This document shows, piece after piece, positions 7,403 through 15,110 of a stretch of DNA of 64,000 nucleotides. The notes beneath the pieces are model-generated. The model saw only the letters and a list, made by a program, of their open reading frames with translations, searched no databases and was not told the DNA's origin. The DNA is from Sphingobacterium detergens. Lineage in GTDB: Bacteria > Bacteroidota > Bacteroidia > Sphingobacteriales > Sphingobacteriaceae. The translations under genes and the position numbers were made by a program. The stretch lies in NCBI RefSeq assembly GCF_003610355.1, contig NZ_RAPY01000002.1:248001-312000 (forward strand), read 5' to 3'. Numbering within the stretch: the first letter of the stretch is position 1; every line of letters begins with the position of its first letter.

Positions 7403-9685
7403 ATGAAAATGAGTAATAAGAGAAATATATTAATAATTGTTTTACTATTGATGACACAGGCTGCTGTGTTTGCACAGAAGGTGGTGCGTCACGAACTGTA
7501 TGTTCGGGACACCATTGTGAATTATGCAGGCAAAGCAAAACGGGCTATTTCAGTAAATGGGCAGATCCCTATGCCGACGTTGACATTTACCGAGGGAGAT
7601 ACTGCGGAAATTGTGGTTCACAACGAGTTGAAAGAAAGTACATCGCTGCACTGGCATGGTATCTTTTTGCCAAACAAAGAGGATGGTGTACCGCATCTAA
7701 CGCAGGAGCCGATTAAGCCGAACTCAACTTATACCTATCGTTTCCCGATTATTCAACACGGAACGCACTGGTATCATTCGCATTCGGGCTTGCAGGAACA
7801 GATCGGCATGTATGGTAGCCTTATTTTGAACAAACGTGCGGATGACAAGACTTTTCGCAAAGGAATAGATGATTTACCGACTATTCCATTAATCATAAGT
7901 GAATGGACAAATTATAATCCAGATAATATCCAGCGGATGCTCCATACAGGAAATGACTGGGCAGCTATTAAAAAAGGGGCTACCCAATCTTACGCGGAGG
8001 CGATCAAAGAAGGTAAGTTTGGAACGAAAATCACCAATGAATGGAAGCGTCAGCTCGCCATGGATGTCAGTGATGTGTACTACGACAAGATCCTGTTGAA
8101 TGGTGCCCATTCTACAGATCTAAAGGAAGTAGATGGAAAGAAATTGAAAGCGGGCGATAAGGTACGTTTGCGGATTTCCAATGGTGGTGCCTCATCTTAT
8201 TTTTGGTTGCGCTATGCGGGTGGGAAAATTACCGTAGTTGCAAACGACGGGAATGATGTGGTACCTGTGGAGGTGGACAGACTGATGATCGCTGTATCGG
8301 AGACCTACGATGTGGTCGTGACGATCCCGAATGAAGGGACGTCCTACGAGTTTATGGCGACAACGGAGGATCGGACCCAATCGGCAAGTTATTTTGTGGG
8401 TAATGGCATTAAGCAATTGATTTCACCACTCCCTCGTCTCAAATATTTTGAGGGAATGAAGATGATGAATGACATGATGAAGATGGATGGTAATCTGAAC
8501 GATATGGGCATGAATATGAGCCTGAATCAGATGGATATGAATGTAGTCATGTATTCTGAAATTACCGGAGATGGAAAGAAAAAGGAAGATCACAGCAAGC
8601 ATAGTGGTATGGATCATGGGAAGATGAAGACGGAAGAGGATCCAAACCGTTACAATGCGAATGCACTGGGTGATATTGTCACATTGAATTATGCGATGCT
8701 GGAATCCCCCCATGAGACCGAATTGCCGAAGAACGCTCCTGTGCGGGATCTTAAATTTACCCTTACCGGAAATATGAGCCGCTATGTGTGGAGCATGGAT
8801 AATAAAATTCTTTCAGAAACGGATAAGATTCCGGTGAAGAAAGGGGAAGTACTGCGGATTACTATCTACAATAATTCCATGATGCGCCACCCGATCCATT
8901 TGCATGGCTTTGACTTTAGATTACTGAATGGCAAAGGTGCAAAAGCTCCATTGAAAAATGTGGTCGATATCATGCCAATGGAAACAGATACCATAGAATT
9001 TTTGGCAAATGAAGAAGGTGATTGGTTTTTTCACTGCCATATCTTATACCATATGATGGCCGGAATGAACCGGGTATTTGCTGTGGATGACTATAAAAAT
9101 CCCTATTTACCGGATAAAGCCAAAGCATATAAGGAGCTGCAACATGAAAGCAATATGACGCATTTTATGGCGCAGAATGACTTCGCGACCAACGGAAATG
9201 ATGGTCAGGCAATGTTCCAGAATGCGCGCTGGCAACTGGGATCAGAATGGCGATTGGGGTATAACGACATGCATGGTTACGAGGTGGAGACACACTTGGG
9301 ACGTTTTTTTGGAAAGATGCAGTGGTTTATGCCTTTTGTAGGTTTTGATTACCGTTACCGTCGAATGGGCGAGGATGAACATGAAAAGAATATCTTCGGT
9401 CAGGCAAATAAAAAAGATAGTCGCAAAGCGGTGAGTCTGGGTTTTATGTATACGCTGCCGATGCTGGTGAATTTTCAAGCTGAAGTGTACCATGATGGTA
9501 TTGTCCGATTGCAGATGATGCGTGAGGATATCCCAATTTCACGAAGAATACGTGGCGATTTTATGGTCAACTCGGATCTTGAATATATGGCCGGACTGAA
9601 TTATATCATCACGAAGAATATGGCCTTCAGAACACATTACGATAGTGATATGGGCTTTGGTCTGGGCTTATCGTTGAATTATTAA
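7403..9685 (+). CDS. Multicopper oxidase (CopA-like) with barrel-like C-terminal extension
   Basis: 760 residues, signal peptide to about residue 25 (AVFAQ). The four copper motifs are intact: HWHG 83-86, HWYHSH 122-127, HPIHLHG 496-502 and HCHILYHMMAGM 544-555, giving type 1 and type 2/3 sites. A Met/His-rich insertion lies at about 349-410 (repeated MKMMNDMMKMDG, MGMNMS, DHSKHSGMDHGKM), as in copper-tolerance oxidases. Residues about 600-760 are not part of the cupredoxin fold; they alternate short amphipathic strands (WRLGYNDMHGYEVETHLG to GLGLSLNY) and resemble CopB-type outer-membrane proteins. Likely oxidises Cu(I) in the periplasm. Last gene of the operon, followed by a strong hairpin. 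Confidence 0.88.
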   Translation: MKMSNKRNILIIVLLLMTQAAVFAQKVVRHELYVRDTIVNYAGKAKRAISVNGQIPMPTLTFTEGDTAEIVVHNELKESTSLHWHGIFLPNKEDGVPHLTQEPIKPNSTYTYRFPIIQHGTHWYHSHSGLQEQIGMYGSLILNKRADDKTFRKGIDDLPTIPLIISEWTNYNPDNIQRMLHTGNDWAAIKKGATQSYAEAIKEGKFGTKITNEWKRQLAMDVSDVYYDKILLNGAHSTDLKEVDGKKLKAGDKVRLRISNGGASSYFWLRYAGGKITVVANDGNDVVPVEVDRLMIAVSETYDVVVTIPNEGTSYEFMATTEDRTQSASYFVGNGIKQLISPLPRLKYFEGMKMMNDMMKMDGNLNDMGMNMSLNQMDMNVVMYSEITGDGKKKEDHSKHSGMDHGKMKTEEDPNRYNANALGDIVTLNYAMLESPHETELPKNAPVRDLKFTLTGNMSRYVWSMDNKILSETDKIPVKKGEVLRITIYNNSMMRHPIHLHGFDFRLLNGKGAKAPLKNVVDIMPMETDTIEFLANEEGDWFFHCHILYHMMAGMNRVFAVDDYKNPYLPDKAKAYKELQHESNMTHFMAQNDFATNGNDGQAMFQNARWQLGSEWRLGYNDMHGYEVETHLGRFFGKMQWFMPFVGFDYRYRRMGEDEHEKNIFGQANKKDSRKAVSLGFMYTLPMLVNFQAEVYHDGIVRLQMMREDIPISRRIRGDFMVNSDLEYMAGLNYIITKNMAFRTHYDSDMGFGLGLSLNY

Positions 9686-9702
9686 AAGGCTTATTAAAGC
9701 AG

Positions 9703-9742
9703 AAAAAACAGGGTATCTCATGATGAGATACCCTGTTTTTTT
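9703..9742. terminator. Perfect 18-bp hairpin, bidirectional terminator
   Basis: AAAAAACAGGGTATCTCA at 9703-9720 pairs perfectly with 9724-9741 across a 3-base loop, with A and T runs at both ends. It ends the metal operon and, read the other way, also follows the minus-strand gene remnant at 9764-9916. Confidence 0.9.
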
Positions 9743-9763
9743 ATTAGATTCTCGATTACATGT

Positions 9764-9916
9764 CTATTTCAATAAACCCTTTGGAAATTTTAATACGCCT
9801 TCTATTATGTTTGTTTCTCTCAAAAAGACTTCTCCAATATAATTCATCTTAATATATAAATTATAATGTTGATGTTGTTTAGGATAAACTTTTACAAGAG
9901 ATGCATCTAAACCAAT
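9764..9916 (-). pseudogene. Remnant of a minus-strand gene (C-terminal fragment)
   Basis: A 50-codon open stretch on the minus strand with convincing protein-like composition: it reads IGLDASLVKVYPKQHQHY, then NLYIKMNYIGEVFLRETN and IEGVLKFPKGLLK, then TAG at 9764. It begins right after an in-frame TAA at 9917-9919 and has no proper start except an internal ATG that would leave 26 residues. Upstream minus frames show short coding-like bits (HEGSLIKLV) in another frame, as expected after a frameshift. The hairpin at 9703-9742 sits just after its stop. Family not recognised. Confidence 0.35.
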
Positions 9917-9990
9917 TTAATCAAAGAACCCTCGTGACAGATCCTATGTTATGAAATTGTTATCAAAGCACAATAGTAATTGCTTTTATG

Positions 9991-9998
9991 TAAGTTTG
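9991..9998 (+). promoter_or_regulatory. Bacteroidota-type -7 box
   Basis: TAAGTTTG matches TAnnTTTG and lies 22 bases before the ATG at 10021 (37 before the alternative ATG at 10036). No convincing -33 element was found. Confidence 0.35.
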
Positions 9999-10020
9999 AA
10001 ATGATCTTGATAGGTTTTAG

Positions 10021-11151
10021 ATGAATGTAACTTGTATGAAGCTTTTCCTTTTACATGGGCTTTTGGCTCTTGCTCTTTTCAGTAGCTGTAACGATAAAGA
10101 AGAGCTGGCTGTCAAAAGCGGCAATCGTGCGATTTTAGTTTATATGGGTGCCAATAACAATCTGGTCTCGGACGCCTACAACAGTATCAATGCAATGGAG
10201 GAAGGGCTGACCGGTTTGGATGCTGATATCTATGTCTATGCGACATTGGCAGGAACGGCGCCTAAAATCTATAAAATTGTTGCGGATCAAAGGCCTGATA
10301 TAAAGAGCCGGGTAATAAAATCTTATGAGCCTCATAATTCAGCAGATCCTGCTGTTATGAAGGAAATTCTGGGGACGATGCAAGGCTATGTTGCTGATAG
10401 GACTACAGGACTTATATTATGGTCCCATGCGACGAACTGGTTGCCTGATGCACCGGTTAAATTAATGTCTTTTAATGATGATAAAGGACGTAAGACTGAC
10501 CTGAAAGATCTGGAGTCGATCTTACCTACTGGTCTTGATTTTTTAATGTTTGATGCCTGCTCAATGGGCAGTGTAGAAGTGCTCTATCAACTACGGGATA
10601 AAGCCCGATATACCATAGCTTCTCCGACCGAAGTGCTATCTACGAGTATGCCTTATCAACAGGTTTTAAAACACTTGCTCAATCCAGACCTTGAAAGCGG
10701 GATAAAGTCTGCTGCAGCATCGTATTTTACATTTTATGATCAGCTATCGGGCCAATATCGCTCGGCGACCATCGCTGTCATCAATAATAGCCATTGGACT
10801 GAGCTTGCGGGCGAAATGAAAAAAACATTGATCCAACACCCACTTGGTACCATCTATCGAGAGGGGCTACAGCGATTGGATCTTGATGAAAAATCACTGT
10901 CGGCAGGGTTTGACTTCCTTGATTTTACCCATCAAAATATAGCTTCTTCGGCAACAGCAGACATTGATCGTGTTGTTGCTAAACTGGTCATTTATAAAGC
11001 ACATACACCTACATTTTTAGGGAAACCGATCTTAAAGTTTTCAGGCCTATCCTGTTACGTCCCAGACGATCGCAATAAATGGGTGCATCCTTACTATAAG
11101 TCCCTACAATGGGCGAAGGATAGCGGTTTTGATTCCTTTGTTAAGGAATAA
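10021..11151 (+). CDS. Clostripain-like (C11) cysteine peptidase lipoprotein
   Basis: 376 residues. The second Met (ATG at 10036, MKLFLLHGLL) begins a standard lipoprotein signal ending in the lipobox LFSSC (Cys23), so the start may be there. The C11 peptidase pattern is present: NRAILVYMGANNNL as the first strand, His136 in LILWSHATNW and Cys180 in LMFDACSMGSVEVLYQL are the catalytic dyad, followed by the TIASPTEVLSTSMPY block. C11 enzymes cleave after Arg or Lys and often self-process. The family's usual WDHG is WSHA here. It lies upstream of the fimbrillin-like pair, so a role in surface-protein processing is possible. Confidence 0.8.
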   Translation: MNVTCMKLFLLHGLLALALFSSCNDKEELAVKSGNRAILVYMGANNNLVSDAYNSINAMEEGLTGLDADIYVYATLAGTAPKIYKIVADQRPDIKSRVIKSYEPHNSADPAVMKEILGTMQGYVADRTTGLILWSHATNWLPDAPVKLMSFNDDKGRKTDLKDLESILPTGLDFLMFDACSMGSVEVLYQLRDKARYTIASPTEVLSTSMPYQQVLKHLLNPDLESGIKSAAASYFTFYDQLSGQYRSATIAVINNSHWTELAGEMKKTLIQHPLGTIYREGLQRLDLDEKSLSAGFDFLDFTHQNIASSATADIDRVVAKLVIYKAHTPTFLGKPILKFSGLSCYVPDDRNKWVHPYYKSLQWAKDSGFDSFVKE

Positions 11152-11225
11152 CGACAGGGGATAAATAATATCGTCCAGACTCTTGTAATCTCAGGCTTAT
11201 CCCAATAACGGATTTTCTATTTTTA

Positions 11226-11234
11226 CCCCCCCCC
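11226..11234 (+). repeat. C9 homopolymer in long 5' intergenic region
   Basis: Nine consecutive C residues in an otherwise AT-rich 367-bp gap (11152-11518), about 285 bases before the fimbrillin-nuclease gene. No other element was recognised in this gap apart from AT-rich sequence. Confidence 0.6.
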
Positions 11235-11518
11235 AGGTATTGATTTTTATAAAATTTGTTCTTCGAGCTTTTATTTTGTAGTCTATTGTTAATGTTAAGT
11301 TATCAATAGGTCGTATTTCTTTATATTATTAACATAAACTTGTTTTTGTATTAACTCTATTTATATTTCTAATGGTTTATTTTACAGCTGTCCATTATAA
11401 TATATTGCTAGCGGAGTGTTGATTACTGTTTATGAATTTAAAGCAGTAGCGATTGCTCCAAAATGCTAGCATTAACCCTCATAAATAAAAGTCAATTTTT
11501 AACATAATCAAGTAAATA

Positions 11519-13165
11519 ATGAAAATTAGAAATTTACATGTTGCATCGATTGCTGCGCTCTTTCTATTAGCTACAGCCTGTAAAAAGGATAACACCATTG
11601 TGCCGGAAATTGTTAAGGACAATCGTATTGCGGCCCAATTTTCCGCATCCATTGATGGCGATATCCAAACCAAGGCTGCGGAAAGCAAGTGGGATGCCAA
11701 TGATGCGATTGGCGTTTTTATGAAGACGGGAGATGGACTGACAAATGTACTGTCCGCAAACAAAAATTACAATACAACAGGGGATGGTGCATTTAAAGCT
11801 GCAGCTACAGACCAGACACTTTTCTACCCTGAGAACGGGAGTACAGTAGATTTTGTTGCCTATTATCCATTCAAACAACAACTGGTCAATAATAGCTATC
11901 CTGTAGACATCGAAAACCAAAGTAATCAGGCTGCAATTGATCTGATGTATTCGACCAATGCGGTTGGTCTGAGTAAAACAACCACAGTTGCTAATTTAAT
12001 TTTCGCCCATCAGCTAGCTAAAGTTCAGATTACGATTAAGAACGGAGCGGGTGTGCCAGATCTAAATAATCTGACGACTAGTATCGTTGGTGTAAAATCG
12101 AAAGCTGATTTTGATCTATCTGCAGGTGTCATCAATGTTCAGAACCCAACAGCTACAATTTTGACTAAGACGAGTATTGCTGCTGGTACGGCTGTTTCAG
12201 AAGCAATATTGATCCCTACGACCGATGAGACCAATACCAAAGTTGTCTTTGCCATTGGTACAAAAACATTCACCTGGACTCTACCTGCGGGTACAAAATT
12301 CGAGAAGGGTAAAAAATATAGTTATGAAATAGAGCTTAAGGGGTCGGGTAGTACAGCTACAGCGGTGGCGCTAAATGCGACGATTACCAATTGGAATACG
12401 GTTCCATCCGGAAGTTATAGCCTTGACCAGGAAACGGAGGTCAATCCGCCGGTAAGATATGGTTACATGGAAACTCCGCTTGTAAAAACCGACGATAATA
12501 TCATGTATGTGGCACATCCCTACCCTGGCAAATCTGATGTACGTAACTATGCCATGTTATACGATAAGAGGTATAAAATGGCATATTGGGTCGCCTATCC
12601 CATGCATACTTCATACATAGGTGGTTCGGGACGTTCTGATGCATGGGCTTTTGATCCGTCGATCGCTGCAAGCTTTCAGGTTGATCTGAGCAGCTCCTTT
12701 GGCAACGGCTACGACCGTGGTCATCAGATTCCCAGCGGAGACCGCACAGCGAGTAGAGACCTTAATGCGACCACCTTCTATTACTCCAATATGACGGCCC
12801 AGATTTCATCGATGAATCAGGGAATCTGGAACAACCTGGAACAGCAAGTACGGGTTTGGACCGCGCAATGTGACACGCTTTATGTGGTGACCGGAGCAGC
12901 GATTACCTCTGCAAATGATCAAAATATCACTTATTTAAAAGGGTCAGCCATTCCTAAATATTATTATAAGGCTCTTGCAATGAAAAAAGGCAATAATTAT
13001 TACACGATCGGATTTCGCATCAATAACCAGATTATTCCATCGACCAGCAACTATAACAGCTATCGCGTCAATGTAAGTGATTTGGAAAAAGAGACCGGGT
13101 TTACATTCTTTCCCCAATTGGCCGGAAACCTAAAAGAAACAATTGACACTAACATCTGGAAATAA
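11519..13165 (+). CDS. Fimbrillin-like domain fused to DNA/RNA non-specific endonuclease
   Basis: 548 residues, lipoprotein signal with lipobox ATAC (Cys21). Residues about 35-300 match the fimbrillin (Mfa-like) family: SKWDANDAIGVFMKTGDG, LFYPENGSTVDFVAYYPF, NLIFAHQLAKVQITIKNG and a NWNTVPSGSYSL repeat end. Residues about 320-548 are a NUC1-type nuclease: the metal/catalytic motif DRGHQIPSGDR (Asp399, His402), then NMTAQISSMNQGIWNNLEQQVR, the conserved Asn and Trp-x-x-Leu-Glu helix, and a VVTGAA strand. Probably a surface-anchored nuclease that attacks DNA or RNA for nutrients or defence. The next gene shares the N-terminal module but not the nuclease. Confidence 0.85.
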   Translation: MKIRNLHVASIAALFLLATACKKDNTIVPEIVKDNRIAAQFSASIDGDIQTKAAESKWDANDAIGVFMKTGDGLTNVLSANKNYNTTGDGAFKAAATDQTLFYPENGSTVDFVAYYPFKQQLVNNSYPVDIENQSNQAAIDLMYSTNAVGLSKTTTVANLIFAHQLAKVQITIKNGAGVPDLNNLTTSIVGVKSKADFDLSAGVINVQNPTATILTKTSIAAGTAVSEAILIPTTDETNTKVVFAIGTKTFTWTLPAGTKFEKGKKYSYEIELKGSGSTATAVALNATITNWNTVPSGSYSLDQETEVNPPVRYGYMETPLVKTDDNIMYVAHPYPGKSDVRNYAMLYDKRYKMAYWVAYPMHTSYIGGSGRSDAWAFDPSIAASFQVDLSSSFGNGYDRGHQIPSGDRTASRDLNATTFYYSNMTAQISSMNQGIWNNLEQQVRVWTAQCDTLYVVTGAAITSANDQNITYLKGSAIPKYYYKALAMKKGNNYYTIGFRINNQIIPSTSNYNSYRVNVSDLEKETGFTFFPQLAGNLKETIDTNIWK

Positions 13166-13185
13166 ATAAGAAAAATAATAACGAC

Positions 13186-14634
13186 ATGAAAAATAAAAAA
13201 ATTCTATCTGCAGCAGCTGTTATGCTGTTTGTTCTGTTCGGCTCGTGTAAAAAAGACGGGTCGACGGGGACCGGAACTGAAATCGCTACAGGTATCAAAT
13301 TTGCATCATCAATCAATGGTCAGATCAAAACCAAGGCCGTCAACGACGTTTGGGAAACAAATGATGCAATCGGTGTTTTTATGAAAACCGGTAATGGATT
13401 TAGCAATGTGCTCGCTGCCAACAAAAAATACAATACAGCAGGAGACGGGCAATTTGCAGCTTCTTCGTCCGATCAGACGCTATATTACCCTGAAAATGGG
13501 AGCAATGTAGATTTTATTGCCTACTATCCTTTTAGACAGAATCTTGCAAATACGATTTATTCCGTCGATGTCAACAATCAAAGTAATCAGAGTGCAATAG
13601 ATCTATTATATGCCAACAACGCTACAGGTCTAAATAAAACAAGTACAGCCGCTAACTTAAACTTTATCCACCAATTGGCTAAAATCGAGTTCACCATTAA
13701 AGCAGGTGCTGGTATTACTGATTTGACAGGTTTAAGCGCGACTATTGCTGGTTTAAATACAAAAGCCAATTTTGATCTTGCCACAGGCACGTTGGGAACA
13801 CAGACGGAGGTAGGTGACATTGTTGCAAAAACCGGTACCGTCAATAATGCTTTAATTTCTGAAGCGATTGTTTTGCCGGTTGAAGATGCCTCAGGTAAAG
13901 TAGTGACCTTTAGGTTGGCTACCGGTATTTTCAAATTAACACTGCCAACCGCTACAAAATTTGAGCAGGGAAAAAAATATACCTATGCGATCGAACTGAA
14001 AAATGATGGAACAGCAACACCTCAGGCTGTTGCGTTGACCGCGACGATTACTGACTGGAATAATGTCCCATCTGGTTCTTATACAGTTGGTCAGGACGAT
14101 GAAGTCAATCCGCCAGCAGGTGAGGTTAAAGTGCTTGTTACTGAAACTTTTGGTACAGGAACTATATCAAGTACAGCGCGGCCAAAAATAGCGACATACA
14201 GCAACTTTGATAACAAGACCCTAAGTTTTACAGATAGCTATGGTACAGCAGACTTACGTACAATTTCTACCTATGGCGAGGGGACAAATGCACATGTCTG
14301 GTTACCGGCCAATAAAGATGCTTCACTCATGATTGCTGGAATTGCTGTTTCGGGCTATACGAAATTGAAGATTAAATTTGATGCTGCTGCAAATATCACT
14401 GGAACCAATACCGGCAATTTGAATATCATGAAAGTAAAAGTTAATGGCGTTGAATACGGAGTTACAGATCAGCCGATAGTGGGATCCACTGACGGAAATA
14501 AATTTTACACATTGGAAGTTTTGGGCAATGTTCCTGCCATACCTATCAATACGGTTGAGTTTTATGGAGCAGCCAGCGTTAATAGTTTGGGTTTACGTTT
14601 GGATAACATTGTCATTACTGGTACAAATAAATAA
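13186..14634 (+). CDS. Fimbrillin-like lipoprotein with C-terminal beta-sandwich-like domain
   Basis: 482 residues, lipoprotein signal with lipobox FGSC (Cys21). Residues about 30-305 are a clear paralogue of the N-terminal half of the preceding gene (DAIGVFMKTGNGFSNVL, YYPENGSNVDFIAYYPF, NFIHQLAKIEFTIKAGAG, DWNNVPSGSYTVG). The C-terminal 170 residues differ: VTETFGTGT, DLRTISTYGEG, LKIKFDAA and VEFYGAASVNSLGLRLDNIVITG suggest a jelly-roll or carbohydrate-binding-like sandwich, which is inference. It begins 20 bases after the nuclease gene, so the two are an operon formed by tandem duplication and domain replacement. A hairpin terminator follows. Confidence 0.78.
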   Translation: MKNKKILSAAAVMLFVLFGSCKKDGSTGTGTEIATGIKFASSINGQIKTKAVNDVWETNDAIGVFMKTGNGFSNVLAANKKYNTAGDGQFAASSSDQTLYYPENGSNVDFIAYYPFRQNLANTIYSVDVNNQSNQSAIDLLYANNATGLNKTSTAANLNFIHQLAKIEFTIKAGAGITDLTGLSATIAGLNTKANFDLATGTLGTQTEVGDIVAKTGTVNNALISEAIVLPVEDASGKVVTFRLATGIFKLTLPTATKFEQGKKYTYAIELKNDGTATPQAVALTATITDWNNVPSGSYTVGQDDEVNPPAGEVKVLVTETFGTGTISSTARPKIATYSNFDNKTLSFTDSYGTADLRTISTYGEGTNAHVWLPANKDASLMIAGIAVSGYTKLKIKFDAAANITGTNTGNLNIMKVKVNGVEYGVTDQPIVGSTDGNKFYTLEVLGNVPAIPINTVEFYGAASVNSLGLRLDNIVITGTNK

Positions 14635-14746
14635 GAAGAGCTATTAAGTAAAATATTTAGGGACAATTGCACAGTGTGACCGTATTTACTTATGACTCCA
14701 TATGTGGAGATAGTTCTCATATTTTTTTAGATTTATAATAATTTAG

Positions 14747-14782
14747 ATATCTGACACCTCCAAAGTGTCAGATATTTTTTTG
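14747..14782 (+). terminator. Hairpin terminator of the fimbrillin-like operon
   Basis: ATATCTGACAC (14747-14757), 7-base loop, GTGTCAGATAT (14765-14775), then a run of T. Perfect 11-bp stem, 113 bases after the stop. Confidence 0.85.
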
Positions 14783-14958
14783 TTAATATTTGGGAGATGG
14801 AGTGCATGGTTACAGTTTTACGTGTTCTAATCGGTCTTTCGGGAATTCCTGTCTGAGTAGAACGCTCAAGGGAAAAAACTGATAACCTTAAAATATTTAG
14901 GTTTTTTTGACCTTTTGTTTTTTTTCCGGCAGCAGATGGGAAGGGAACTGATGTTTTT

Positions 14959-15012
14959 GTTCTGAAAATTGCTTAATTTTCAGAACCATTTGTGGTTGAT
15001 GAATAATCACAA
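14959..15012 (+). other. Two consecutive stem-loops in the leader of the TonB-domain gene
   Basis: GTTCTGAAAATT (14959-14970), loop GCTT, AATTTTCAGAAC (14975-14986) is a perfect 12-bp stem. Directly after it TTGTGGTT (14990-14997) pairs with AATCACAA (15005-15012) with one G-T. Neither is followed by a T run, so they look like leader structure or a protein site and not a terminator. They lie within the 476-bp gap 14635-15110. Confidence 0.5.
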
Positions 15013-15110
15013 GGCGAGTGAATCTGATAGCTTCATCACAAAGAAGCCGCCGAAGGAAGCATGGATGCCTTAAAGAGAAAATCGACTAATGAATAAACTA
15101 ATTTATACAG

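Noticed and set aside
8423..8713. A His-rich minus-strand reading frame opposite the multicopper oxidase
   Set aside because: It is the antisense of the Met-rich insertion: ATG codons read as CAT on the other strand. No start context and the plus-strand gene is certain.
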